A stretch of DNA of 22,421 bases from an uncultured Collinsella sp. (GTDB lineage: Bacteria; Actinomycetota; Coriobacteriia; Coriobacteriales; Coriobacteriaceae), in NCBI GenBank assembly GCA_900549065.1, contig URNC01000014.1, positions 1 through 22,421 on the forward strand. The letters run 5' to 3'. Positions 1 through 7,234 of the stretch are shown here, piece by piece (position 1 is the stretch's first letter; every line of letters begins with the position of its first letter). The notes beneath the pieces were generated by a model, which worked only from the letters and a program-made list of their open reading frames with translations, was not told the origin of the DNA and ran no database searches. A program made the position numbers and the translations under genes.

Positions 1-39
1 TCTGTCCGCAAGGCAACGGCCACCCGTAAGCGCCGCTAG
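1..39 (+). CDS. C-terminal tail of an unidentified protein (partial)
   Basis: Reading frame 1 is open from the window edge to a TAG stop at 37-39 and encodes a basic tail, SVRKATATRKRR. A good intrinsic terminator follows 38 bases after the stop, which supports a real gene end. Twelve residues are too few to name the protein. A chance open frame of this length is possible, so the call rests mainly on the terminator. Confidence 0.45.
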   Translation, partial: SVRKATATRKRR

Positions 40-77
40 CCCACAGACGATCCAAAACCTCATCAAACCCTAAGCAA

Positions 78-106
78 GGGGCGCTCCAACCGGGCGCCCC
101 TTCTCT
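78..106 (+). terminator. Rho-independent terminator of the upstream partial gene
   Basis: A 7-bp GC-only stem (GGGGCGC at 78-84, GCGCCCC at 94-100) with a 9-nt loop is followed by TTCTCT. It lies after the partial gene ending at 39 and isolates the amylase fusion gene from upstream transcription. Confidence 0.8.
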
Positions 107-163
107 GTAGATAGTTGGTAAAACGATTTTCTAGGACAACCGTTCGCCGATGGTAAACGGATG

Positions 164-196
164 TTGTTTATACAGCCTGTGTACAACAGATATACT
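164..196 (+). promoter_or_regulatory. Candidate promoter of the amylase fusion gene
   Basis: TATACT at 191-196 is a good -10 hexamer. TTGTTT at 164-169 is the best -35 match but lies 21 nt upstream, longer than usual, so the -35 assignment is weak. Transcription from here would start near 203 and give a leader of about 55 nt containing the 217-234 palindrome. Confidence 0.4.
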
Positions 197-216
197 TACA
201 TCCTGTGCGTAAAGCC

Positions 217-234
217 CATGGCCAGCAGGCCATG
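217..234 (+). repeat. Perfect palindrome CATGGCC-AGCA-GGCCATG in the amylase leader
   Basis: The 7-bp arms at 217-223 and 228-234 are perfectly complementary with a 4-nt loop. Each arm holds an ATG: 218-220 starts a 5-codon ORF and 232-234 starts a 9-codon ORF that overlaps the start of the large gene. In RNA this would be a hairpin about 23 nt upstream of the main start codon. It could control initiation or be an operator; the sequence does not decide between these. Confidence 0.5.
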
Positions 235-257
235 ATTCTATTGAACTGGACCGTACT

Positions 258-3200
258 ATGAGATTGATACACAACAGCCGTCTGCCGCAGTTTCGCACTC
301 CGTTTGGCGCTGTGACCACAGGAACAACCCTTTCGCTCTCCGTGATTCTGGAGGACGCCGATCCCGCGCAGGCAACGCTTACGCTTCGCACCTGGGTCGA
401 TGAGATCGGTGAGTCTCGGTATCCCATGACGCACGAGGGCGACGGCATATTTACCGTAGAGCTTGAGTGCACCGAGCCCTGTCTTATCTGGTACAGCTTT
501 ATCTGCAATATCGAAGGCCAGCCCGAGGTCCGCTTGGGCGCACCGCAGGGACGCACCGGCGGCGAAGGCGTAACCTACGACTACGCTGAGGTGCCGTCAT
601 TCCAGGTCACCGTCTACAAACACCGTGAGAACCGTCCCACCTGGTACGAGCGCGGTATGGTCTACCAGATCTTCCCCGATCGTTATGCCCGCGACGAGCA
701 CTGGCGTGAGCGCACGCTGGCCGAGGTCGTAAAACCGCGCAACGGAATCCAGCGCCGGATGGTCGAGGACTGGAACGAGCCGCCTGTGTACGAGCGCGCC
801 GAGGACGGCTCCATCAAGACCTGGGACTTTTACGGCGGATCGCTCAAGGGTATCCAGGAAGACCTGCCTCGCATCGCCGAGCTAGGCTTTACGGCCATCT
901 ATCTTAACCCCATTTTTGAAGCCGCGAGCAACCACCGCTACGACACCGCCGATTACACCAAGATCGATCCGATTCTGGGCACCGAGCAGGACTTTACCGA
1001 GCTGTGCGAGGCGGCCGAGAAGCTGGGCATTTCCATCATTCTGGACGGCGTCTTTAACCACACGGGCGACGATTCGATCTACTTCAACCGCTACGGCAAC
1101 TACCCCGGAGTAGGCGCGTGGCAGAGCGAGGATTCGCCGTGGCGCGATGCGTTTTATTTCCACGAGGACGGCTCGTACGACTGTTGGTGGGGCGTGGGCA
1201 ATATGCCCGCCATCAATGAGAGCTCCGAGCTGGTACGCGAGCGGCTCCTGGGCAAGGACGGCGTCATTCGTAAATGGCTGCGCGCCGGCGCTCACGGCTG
1301 GCGCCTGGATGTGGCCGACGAGCTTTCCGATGACTTCCTGACCGAGATCAAAAAGGCCGTGCTCGCCGAGAAGCCCGACGCGCTACTGCTCGGCGAGGTC
1401 TGGGAAGACGCCTCCAACAAGATAAGCTACGGCCATCTGCGTCGCTATCTGCAAGGCTCCGAGCTCGACTCGGCCATGGATTACCCCTTCCGCGACATGG
1501 TCATCGGCTTTTTGATGGGCTACAAAAACGCCTACCAAGCTGCCGAGGATATCGAGACCCTGCGCGAGAACTACCCGCGCGAGGCATTATCCTGCGCGCT
1601 CAATCTGCTGTCGAGCCACGACCGCCCGCGCATCATCTCGGTGCTCGGCGGTGGCCCCGACGAGTCGCAGCTGCCCGAGAGTGAGCGCAGCAAATGGCGC
1701 CTGGACGAGAACGCGATGGGCCTGGCCAAGAGCCGTTTTTGGCTCGCGACGCTCATGCAGATGACGTTCCCAGGCGTTCCCTCAATCTATTACGGTGACG
1801 AGTACGGCTTGGAGGGACTCACCGATCCAGGCAATCGCCGCACCATGCCGACCAAGGAAAACCTGCACGACTTCGATACGTTTGCGATCGTCAAAAACGC
1901 ATCTGCTGTGCGCCGCGCGCTGCCGTTTATGATCGACGGTGAGATCAAGGCCTTCGCGCTTAACGATGAGGTGCTGGCCTACAACCGTACCGGTAAAGAC
2001 GGCGAGTCCGCGACCGTCATCATTAACCGCAGCCTGCGCAATTCGCATCGTGTGACCATTCCGGCACTCGGCGAATGTGCAAGCGATGTGATTAGCGGTC
2101 ACGAGTGCGAGATCCACAACGGTACGGTCACGCTCGATCTGTACCCGCTGGGTTCGTCGATCATCTATCACCACGCCGAGCAGCGCCTGCAGGAGCCGCT
2201 CGATCACGGTGCGGGTGTTGTGTGCCATATCACATCGGTGCCGACCAACGACGGCAAGCCGGGTACGATCGGCGCACCCACGCGTCGCTTTATCGACCAT
2301 CTGGCCGCCATGGGCATGCGCTACTGGCAGGTTCTCCCCGTCAACCCCACGGACTTCTTCCGCTCCCCTTACGCCGGTCCTTCGGCCTTTGCAGGCAATA
2401 TCGACCTGCTACCCGAGAGCCACGAGGAGCTGGCCGCCGACTTTGAGACCTGGAAGGCCCGCGGAGGCGAGGATGCCGATCCACTGTACACCGCGTTTAA
2501 ACATCGCAATGCCGATTGGCTCGAGAAATACTGCGTCTACATGGCCGTCAAAAAGTACTTTGAGGGCGAGTCGCGCCACGATTGGCCGGCAGATGTCGCT
2601 CGCTACAACGAGCATCTGATCGACGACAAGCGCTTCCACAACGAGGCCGAGCTTCAGGCGTACATGCAGTACCGCTTTGACCTGGCTTGGTGCGAGCTCA
2701 TGAACTATGCGCACAAGAAGGGCATCGAGGTTATCGGCGATATTCCTATGTACGTGTCCGACGATTCGGCAGACGCGTGGAGCGAACCCGAGAACTTCTG
2801 GCTGTCCGATACCGGCAAGGCGATTGAGATTTCCGGCGCGCCGCCCGACAACTTTGCGCCCGAGGGCCAGATGTGGGGCAACCCGACGTTCCGCTGGGAC
2901 CACATGAAGCAGAACGGCTATAGTTGGTGGATGGATCGCCTGCGCCGCGCGTTCTCGCTCTACGACCGCGTGCGTCTGGATCACTTCCTGGGATTCCACA
3001 GCTATTACAGCATTCCCGCGGGCAAGGCATGCGCCGACGGCCGCTGGCTGGCGGGCCCGGGCAAGGACCTGTTCCAGACCGCCTATGACGAACTGGGTCC
3101 GCTCAACTTTATCGCTGAGGACCTGGGCTATTTGACGCCCGGTGTTCGCGCCATGGCTTCGACCTGCGGCTTCCCCGGCATGGACGTGCTGGAGTTTAGC

Positions 3201-3554
3201 GACTACGACGTTCGTTGCGGTGTGCATCCCACGCCCGGCAAGATTCTGTACACCTCGACGCACGATACGTCGACGCTGGCCGGTTGGTGCACCCGTACCT
3301 TTGCGGGCGGCGATGAACCGAGCGGTGTTGAGGTGGCGGCCGAGCTGATGAGCGACGCGCTGGCAAGCGACGCTCCCCTGGTGATGATGCCGCTGCAGGA
3401 TGTCCTGGGGCTTGGCGACGATGCGCGCATGAACGTTCCGGGCGTGGCCACGGGCAACTGGACCTGGCAGGCTGACGAGGCGGACATTGCAGCCGCCGAG
3501 AACAAAACCGCACAGCTCCTGCGCAACAACCATAGATTCTGGGGCGAAGCGTGA
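258..3554 (+). CDS. Fused GH13 alpha-amylase/neopullulanase and GH77 4-alpha-glucanotransferase
   Basis: Single 1098-residue polypeptide for use of starch, glycogen or maltodextrin, probably cytoplasmic because no signal peptide is visible. Residues 1-120 look like the N-terminal beta-sandwich of neopullulanase-type enzymes. The GH13 barrel follows with all four conserved regions: D263GVFNH268, GWRLD351 (nucleophile), E380 (acid/base) and SH454D455. After a C-terminal beta domain, a GH77 MalQ-type domain starts near residue 650, with PPDNFAPEGQ, the nucleophile D908 in RLDHFLGF, the acid/base E954 in AEDLGY and D1003 in STHDTS. Both active sites look intact, so the protein should hydrolyse or debranch alpha-glucans and transfer glucan chains. 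The start at 258 fits the family N-terminus (HNSRLPQFRTPFGAV) but lacks a clear Shine-Dalgarno sequence. The next gene is an unrelated zinc ribbon gene 88 bases downstream. Confidence 0.93.
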   Translation: MRLIHNSRLPQFRTPFGAVTTGTTLSLSVILEDADPAQATLTLRTWVDEIGESRYPMTHEGDGIFTVELECTEPCLIWYSFICNIEGQPEVRLGAPQGRTGGEGVTYDYAEVPSFQVTVYKHRENRPTWYERGMVYQIFPDRYARDEHWRERTLAEVVKPRNGIQRRMVEDWNEPPVYERAEDGSIKTWDFYGGSLKGIQEDLPRIAELGFTAIYLNPIFEAASNHRYDTADYTKIDPILGTEQDFTELCEAAEKLGISIILDGVFNHTGDDSIYFNRYGNYPGVGAWQSEDSPWRDAFYFHEDGSYDCWWGVGNMPAINESSELVRERLLGKDGVIRKWLRAGAHGWRLDVADELSDDFLTEIKKAVLAEKPDALLLGEVWEDASNKISYGHLRRYLQGSELDSAMDYPFRDMVIGFLMGYKNAYQAAEDIETLRENYPREALSCALNLLSSHDRPRIISVLGGGPDESQLPESERSKWRLDENAMGLAKSRFWLATLMQMTFPGVPSIYYGDEYGLEGLTDPGNRRTMPTKENLHDFDTFAIVKNASAVRRALPFMIDGEIKAFALNDEVLAYNRTGKDGESATVIINRSLRNSHRVTIPALGECASDVISGHECEIHNGTVTLDLYPLGSSIIYHHAEQRLQEPLDHGAGVVCHITSVPTNDGKPGTIGAPTRRFIDHLAAMGMRYWQVLPVNPTDFFRSPYAGPSAFAGNIDLLPESHEELAADFETWKARGGEDADPLYTAFKHRNADWLEKYCVYMAVKKYFEGESRHDWPADVARYNEHLIDDKRFHNEAELQAYMQYRFDLAWCELMNYAHKKGIEVIGDIPMYVSDDSADAWSEPENFWLSDTGKAIEISGAPPDNFAPEGQMWGNPTFRWDHMKQNGYSWWMDRLRRAFSLYDRVRLDHFLGFHSYYSIPAGKACADGRWLAGPGKDLFQTAYDELGPLNFIAEDLGYLTPGVRAMASTCGFPGMDVLEFSDYDVRCGVHPTPGKILYTSTHDTSTLAGWCTRTFAGGDEPSGVEVAAELMSDALASDAPLVMMPLQDVLGLGDDARMNVPGVATGNWTWQADEADIAAAENKTAQLLRNNHRFWGEA

Positions 3555-3598
3555 TAAAACCCCCGATATAGGGTACAGTTACAGACGTTTGAATTTTT

Positions 3599-3624
3599 GC
3601 GGGCAGAGTAATCTGCCCGCTTTG
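3599..3624 (+). terminator. Hairpin after the amylase fusion gene, weak terminator or attenuator
   Basis: An 8-bp stem (GCGGGCAG at 3599-3606, CTGCCCGC at 3613-3620) with a 6-nt loop is followed by only three T residues. It lies 45 bases after the fusion gene's stop and 11 bases before the Shine-Dalgarno sequence of the next gene, so some read-through into the zinc ribbon gene is plausible. Confidence 0.55.
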
Positions 3625-3642
3625 TGCTGAAAAGGAAGTATT

Positions 3643-3879
3643 ATGGCGCGCTACGATTACAAGTGCTCGAGCTGCGGCAACGTGTTTGAGGTTGAGCATC
3701 CCATGTCCGAGACTCCCGAGGTCGTGTGCCCCAGCTGCGGTGCCCCGGCGGCCAAGACGTTCTCGGCCAGCGGCATTAAATTTGAGGGCAGCGGTTTCTA
3801 CAACACCGACCAGCGAAGCGGCGGCTCCAGTACCAACGCCACCAGTGGCTGCTGCGCCAACTGCCCGCATAGCCGCTAG
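3643..3879 (+). CDS. FmdB family zinc ribbon protein
   Basis: A 78-residue protein starting MARYDYKCSSCG, with two CxxC knuckles (C8/C11 and C29/C32) that form the zinc ribbon typical of the FmdB/CxxC_CxxC_SSSS family. The typical FSASGIKFEGSGFY segment follows; the Ser/Gly-rich tail ends with further cysteines (CCANCPHSR). The family name comes from a putative regulator of the formamidase operon, and its molecular role is largely unknown. A strong Shine-Dalgarno sequence (AAAGGAAG at 3631-3638) fixes the start. The gene is monocistronic or weakly linked to the amylase fusion gene and is followed by a strong terminator. Confidence 0.85.
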   Translation: MARYDYKCSSCGNVFEVEHPMSETPEVVCPSCGAPAAKTFSASGIKFEGSGFYNTDQRSGGSSTNATSGCCANCPHSR

Positions 3880-3889
3880 AAACAACGCG

Positions 3890-3925
3890 GCCCCGCGATC
3901 AACGCCGATCGCGGGGCTATTTCTT
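3890..3925 (+). terminator. Strong terminator after the zinc ribbon gene, possibly bidirectional
   Basis: An 11-bp stem (GCCCCGCGATC at 3890-3900, GATCGCGGGGC at 3907-3917) with a 6-nt loop is followed by TATTTCTTTA. On the minus strand the same stem could stop transcripts coming from rsmB, although the T-rich tract there is poorer. Confidence 0.85.
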
Positions 3926-3933
3926 TACTCTAT

Positions 3934-3954
3934 GGGTAGCTAATCAAGCTACCC
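3934..3954. repeat. Short perfect inverted repeat between convergent genes
   Basis: GGGTAGCT (3934-3941) and AGCTACCC (3947-3954) form an 8-bp stem with a 5-nt loop. There is no T tract on either side, so it is not a classical terminator. It lies between the zinc ribbon terminator and the 3968-4035 palindrome. Confidence 0.6.
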
Positions 3955-3967
3955 AGGTTTCCTTGTG

Positions 3968-4035
3968 AGTTGCGGTGAAATAAGGACTGTTTGGCGGCTA
4001 GAAGCCTATATTCAATCCCTATTTCACCGCAACTT
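3968..4035 (-). repeat. 68-nt palindromic element, family 1 copy A
   Basis: Outer arms at 3968-3986 and 4016-4034 are complementary over 19 bp with one mismatch (core GTTGCGGTGAAATA); an inner 4-bp hairpin (GGCT at 3996-3999, AGCC at 4003-4006) lies in the loop. Read on the minus strand it begins 5 nt after the rsmB stop. A second 68-nt copy lies at 20186-20253, in the same orientation relative to its upstream gene. It is probably a REPIN-like or small non-autonomous repeat that forms a 3' hairpin in the rsmB message. Confidence 0.85.
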
Positions 4036-4040
4036 AGTAG

Positions 4041-5441
4041 CTACTTGTGGACCAGGCGGGCGCAGAAGTGGCCGTCGTAGGAGTCGGCGTTTACCGGCAC
4101 GCTTTGGAAGAGGCCTCGATCGTTCTGGCGTACGGATACGAGCTTCTTGGCCTGCGCGAAATCGGGAAGTTGCAGAATCTGCGCCTCGGAAAGGGGTGCC
4201 ACACTAAAGCCGGCACCCTCGGGAGAGTTCAGGAAAGCGTCCACAACCTGCGTGTTCTCCTCGTCGAAGACCGAGCACGTCGCATAGATGAGCTCGCCAC
4301 CGGCAGCCACGCGCTCAGCAGCCTCTTTGAGCATCGTCAACTGCAGTTTGGGCAGCTCAACCGTCACATCCTTTTCGGTCAGACGCCACGGAATCTCGGG
4401 GTGACGGCGCATGGTGCCGGTGCCCGAGCACGGCGCATCGATAAAGACCGTGTCGAACTTAACCGGCTCGCCAAGCATGGCATCAAACGAAGTGAGCACC
4501 TCATCAAGCTCGCAGGCATCACCCGAAACCGTACGAACGCCCTGAATACCGGCCTTATGCAGACGAGCGAGATTCAGGTCGCACTTACGGTCATGAAGAT
4601 CAAGTGCCGTATGCTGACGCTCATAACCGGCGCGCTTGGCCTGGCACATCATCACATAGGTCTTGGTACCGCGACCGGCACCAATCTCAAGGCAGCTTCT
4701 AGGACGCGTGGCAGCTGTGGCGATAAGCTGCGCATTGAGATCAGATGCCACCGCGGCAGCACGCTCAAACACACCCGAAGCAACGGTAACCTGGGCATCA
4801 ACCGGGGCATGGCAGCCCGGGAAGACAGGCGCGACGAGCTGGGAGATATACGGATCGGGCTTGGTCGCAAAGGCGTTCTCATGCAGGGCCAGCGGCGCGG
4901 GGGCCAGATTGCCGGCAAAGTTAAGTGCACCCTCTGGCGTGTCGAACGATGCCATAATGCGAGCGCACAGCCAACGCGGTAGACCCATCAGGCGCGACAG
5001 ACGAACCAAGCGTCGCTCAGACTCGTCTACATCGGACGCCGTGGCAAAGTCCTCAACGTTGTCCGCGACCTTATGCAGCACGGCATTGGCCAAACCGGCG
5101 GCAGACTTAGCTCCGCTGCGCACCAGCTCAACGCCCTGACTCACCGCAACGCGGCCAGGCGTATGCAGATAGAGCATCTCGAAGGCCGAGATACGAAGTG
5201 CCATGCGAACACGCGGCGCAACCTTTTTAGGCTTATCGAGAAACTGATCGAGCAGCTCGTCCAAAATACCCTGCGTAGCGGCCACACCCAGCGCCAAGCG
5301 GGCGGCAAAAGCGGAATCGCGCTGGTCAATAGCCTTGGCCGATGCGCGAGAGGACAGCACGTCACGCGCATACATGCCGCGGCGATCGGCCTCCATTAGC
5401 ACATCGAGCGCAAGTTTGCGCGCGGGAGACAGCTTGCTCAT
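4041..5441 (-). CDS. rsmB: 16S rRNA (cytosine-967-C5)-methyltransferase RsmB
   Basis: 466-residue enzyme that methylates C967 of 16S rRNA using S-adenosylmethionine. The N-terminal ~150 residues form a NusB-like RNA-binding domain; the C-terminal half is a Rossmann methyltransferase with EIGAGRGTKT (SAM site). The two family cysteines are C338 in DAPCSGTG and C389 in YATCSVFDEE; by analogy with E. coli RsmB, C389 is the nucleophile and C338 helps release product. I chose the ATG at 5441 rather than an upstream in-frame codon because it begins the conserved MSKLSPARKLAL segment and overlaps the fmt stop as ATGA, so its translation is probably coupled to fmt. The order fmt-rsmB is common in actinobacteria and firmicutes. 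Five bases past the stop lies the family 1 palindrome. Confidence 0.95.
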   Translation of the reverse strand: MSKLSPARKLALDVLMEADRRGMYARDVLSSRASAKAIDQRDSAFAARLALGVAATQGILDELLDQFLDKPKKVAPRVRMALRISAFEMLYLHTPGRVAVSQGVELVRSGAKSAAGLANAVLHKVADNVEDFATASDVDESERRLVRLSRLMGLPRWLCARIMASFDTPEGALNFAGNLAPAPLALHENAFATKPDPYISQLVAPVFPGCHAPVDAQVTVASGVFERAAAVASDLNAQLIATAATRPRSCLEIGAGRGTKTYVMMCQAKRAGYERQHTALDLHDRKCDLNLARLHKAGIQGVRTVSGDACELDEVLTSFDAMLGEPVKFDTVFIDAPCSGTGTMRRHPEIPWRLTEKDVTVELPKLQLTMLKEAAERVAAGGELIYATCSVFDEENTQVVDAFLNSPEGAGFSVAPLSEAQILQLPDFAQAKKLVSVRQNDRGLFQSVPVNADSYDGHFCARLVHK

Positions 5442-6358
5442 GACAAAACACCCCAGATAAGATCGGCGCCTTGCAGCCCAGCAGCCCAAGCAGAAGCGGT
5501 CATAGCACGCTTGCCATCAGGCTTAACCTCGAGCAATTCAACCGAGCCATCGGAAAGACCCAGGTAAACACGTTTGGCCTTAACGAGAACCTGACCCTCG
5601 CCAAGCGACACATCAGCCTGCTCAGCATCGAGTAAGCGCGCGGTCTTGCCGGCAATCACGCAACGAGCAGGCGCGGTATCGGACGAGGCCAGCACATGAC
5701 GCACGCAATCAAGCGCCGCCATTTGCGGATCCAGACGCATCTCCTGCTTGGAAATCTTAGCAGCATGAGTGACGAGCGACTCATCCTGCTCAGTCCACAC
5801 GGCGGTGCCATCGGCAAGAGAAGGAAGCGTATCGGCAAGCAGTTTGCCGCCAAGCTCACTAAGCTCCATGGTCAGCGCCTCAGCATGCTTACCGGCAACC
5901 GACGTGGAAGCCTGAGCACAATAAGCACCAGTATCCACGCCATGCCCAATACGCATAATGGAAACGCCAGCGACCTCATCACCAGCGAGAATCGCACGCT
6001 GAATAGGAGCAGCCCCACGCCAACGAGGCAGCAAGGACGCATGAACGTTCACAATGCCGAGCGGCGCCATATCAAGCACGTCATCCGGCAAAATGCAGCC
6101 ATAAGCAGCCACACAGAAAATATCGGCCCGGGCAGCCTGAAGCGCCTCAACAACCTCAGGCGTCATGCGATTAGCCTCAACGACCGGCAACCCCAGCTCC
6201 AGTGCCTTAGCCTTAACAGGAGACGGCTCTAGCTTCTTACCACGCCCACGAACAGCATCAGGACGAGTAACAACAAGCGCAATCTCATTCCCAGCCTCAA
6301 CAAGCGAAGTCAGCGAGGGCACAGCAAAATCGGGCGTACCCATAAACACAATACGCAT
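5438..6358 (-). CDS. fmt: Methionyl-tRNA formyltransferase
   Basis: 306 residues, normal family length. Transfers the formyl group of 10-formyltetrahydrofolate to methionyl-tRNA(fMet) to make the initiator. The N-terminal formyltransferase domain begins RIVFMGTPDFAVP and carries the catalytic triad N104, H106 (in NVHASLLPRWRGAAPIQ) and D142 (in HGVDTGAY). The C-terminal ~100 residues are the OB-fold tRNA-binding domain. A purine-rich Shine-Dalgarno sequence (GAGAGGAG on the minus strand, about 10 nt before the ATG) supports the start. The TGA stop overlaps the rsmB ATG by 4 nt. The partner enzyme peptide deformylase is encoded just upstream, but a hairpin with T tract at 6462-6498 suggests separate transcription. 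Confidence 0.96.
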   Translation of the reverse strand: MRIVFMGTPDFAVPSLTSLVEAGNEIALVVTRPDAVRGRGKKLEPSPVKAKALELGLPVVEANRMTPEVVEALQAARADIFCVAAYGCILPDDVLDMAPLGIVNVHASLLPRWRGAAPIQRAILAGDEVAGVSIMRIGHGVDTGAYCAQASTSVAGKHAEALTMELSELGGKLLADTLPSLADGTAVWTEQDESLVTHAAKISKQEMRLDPQMAALDCVRHVLASSDTAPARCVIAGKTARLLDAEQADVSLGEGQVLVKAKRVYLGLSDGSVELLEVKPDGKRAMTASAWAAGLQGADLIWGVLS

Positions 6359-6461
6359 AAAAGTAAGTCTCCTCTCAACAACGAGCCGAGACGGCTACAA
6401 AACAAGCGCCCAGGTCGCAAGTACACCCAGCCGCCAGAACAGTCCAACAAAAACAAATATA

Positions 6462-6498
6462 CCCAAAAACAAAGAAAGAGCCGCATAAAAGCAGCCCT
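6462..6498 (-). terminator. Probable terminator between def and fmt
   Basis: On the minus strand an 8-bp stem with two G-U pairs (6491-6498 with 6477-6484, loop 6485-6490) is followed by TTCTTTGTTTTT. It would end transcripts from def, so fmt-rsmB needs its own promoter in about 6380-6460. The best candidate there is TTGGAC, 16 nt, TGTACT on the minus strand, which is weak. Confidence 0.5.
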
Positions 6499-6575
6499 CC
6501 CAACAAAGCAACTATCAGCGAAGACGCCCCTCCCTGGCCCGACGGCACCCGGGCGAGACAAGCAGCGGCAACGTA

Positions 6576-6671
6576 GTCCCCGGGGCGCCCGCCTATATCG
6601 TCCCGCGCGCAGTTTCGCAGCGCAGCGAGAATGTTTGAGCACGGGATGATATAGGCGGGCGCCCCGGGGAC
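6576..6671 (-). repeat. 96-nt GC-rich palindromic element, family 2
   Basis: Arms of 30 nt at 6576-6605 and 6642-6671 are complementary throughout except for one G-T position (core GGGGCGCCCGCCTATATC). The loop is 36 nt and rich in GCAGCG-type motifs. On the minus strand the element begins 8 nt after the def stop codon. The arms differ in sequence from family 1 but occupy the same kind of place, immediately 3' of a gene. The 320-nt def-fmt gap (6359-6679) otherwise holds only the terminator at 6462-6498 and a putative fmt promoter. Confidence 0.9.
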
Positions 6672-6679
6672 GGACAAAC

Positions 6680-7216
6680 CTACTCTGTCTCGCCCGGTCG
6701 AGCGCCGCGGGCCAGGGCGTCCTGGTACTCCTTGACTGCCTTGATCCTCTGCATCGGCTTCAGTCGCTCAAACATGGTGTTACCGTGCAGGTGATCGATC
6801 TCGTGCTGCAGGCACACGCAGAACAGATCGCCCGTGGCCTCATAGCGAATCAGGTTGGCATCCAGATCGTACGCCTCGACGACGACATGGTCGGGACGCT
6901 CGATCTCGCAGCTAATGCCTGGGATAGACAGGCAGCCCTCGCTAAAGGGCACCAGATGGTCGCTCTGCTCAACAATGACGGGATTGATGAGCACATACGG
7001 GTCGTAGTCGTTTTTGTCGCTGTAGTCGCAGTCGATGGTGACGAGCTGAATGAGCTCGCCGATCTGCGGGGCAGCTAGGCCGCAACCGCCGTTCTCGAAC
7101 ATCATCTTCTTCATCTTCTCGGCAAGCGCCTCGATCGCCGGGGTGATCTCCTCGATGACGGCGCACTCCTGGCGCAGACGAGGGTCAGGCGACAGTACGA
7201 TTCCGTTGGCTTCCAT
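6680..7216 (-). CDS. def: Peptide deformylase
   Basis: 178-residue metalloenzyme that removes the formyl group from the N-terminal methionine of new proteins. All three family motifs are present: motif I GCGLAAPQ (residues 44-51), motif II EGCLS with metal ligand C95, and motif III QHEIDH with ligands H138 and H142 and catalytic E139. Two ATG codons lie close together. The one at 7222 directly abuts the Shine-Dalgarno sequence (AAAGGA, minus strand 7227-7222), whereas 7216 leaves 5 nt spacing, so I chose 7216. It starts 18 nt after the priA stop and is probably co-transcribed with priA. A GC-rich palindrome follows the stop. Confidence 0.95.
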   Translation of the reverse strand: MEANGIVLSPDPRLRQECAVIEEITPAIEALAEKMKKMMFENGGCGLAAPQIGELIQLVTIDCDYSDKNDYDPYVLINPVIVEQSDHLVPFSEGCLSIPGISCEIERPDHVVVEAYDLDANLIRYEATGDLFCVCLQHEIDHLHGNTMFERLKPMQRIKAVKEYQDALARGARPGETE

Positions 7217-7234
7217 GGTCATCCTTTCGGGTTG

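Noticed and set aside
2409..3533. A long antisense ORF of 374 codons opposite the amylase fusion gene
   Set aside because: It is a shadow frame typical of high-GC genes; the plus strand frame carries clear catalytic motifs throughout and the antisense translation shows none.
3934..4035. CRISPR-like repeat at 3934-4035
   Set aside because: There are only inverted, not direct, repeats, with no regularly spaced units and no cas genes in the window.
6310..6486. A hydrophobic 58-codon minus-strand ORF (MRLFLCFWVYLFLL...) with a GGGAGG ribosome-site-like sequence, running into fmt
   Set aside because: It starts in the loop of a terminator-like hairpin, its hydrophobicity comes from the T-rich tract, and it overlaps fmt in another frame. 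Nothing beyond the possible ribosome site supports it.
6375..6677. A 100-codon minus-strand ORF across the def-fmt gap with a hydrophobic stretch
   Set aside because: It needs a TTG start with no ribosome site, crosses the GC-rich palindrome and the terminator, and resembles no family I know.
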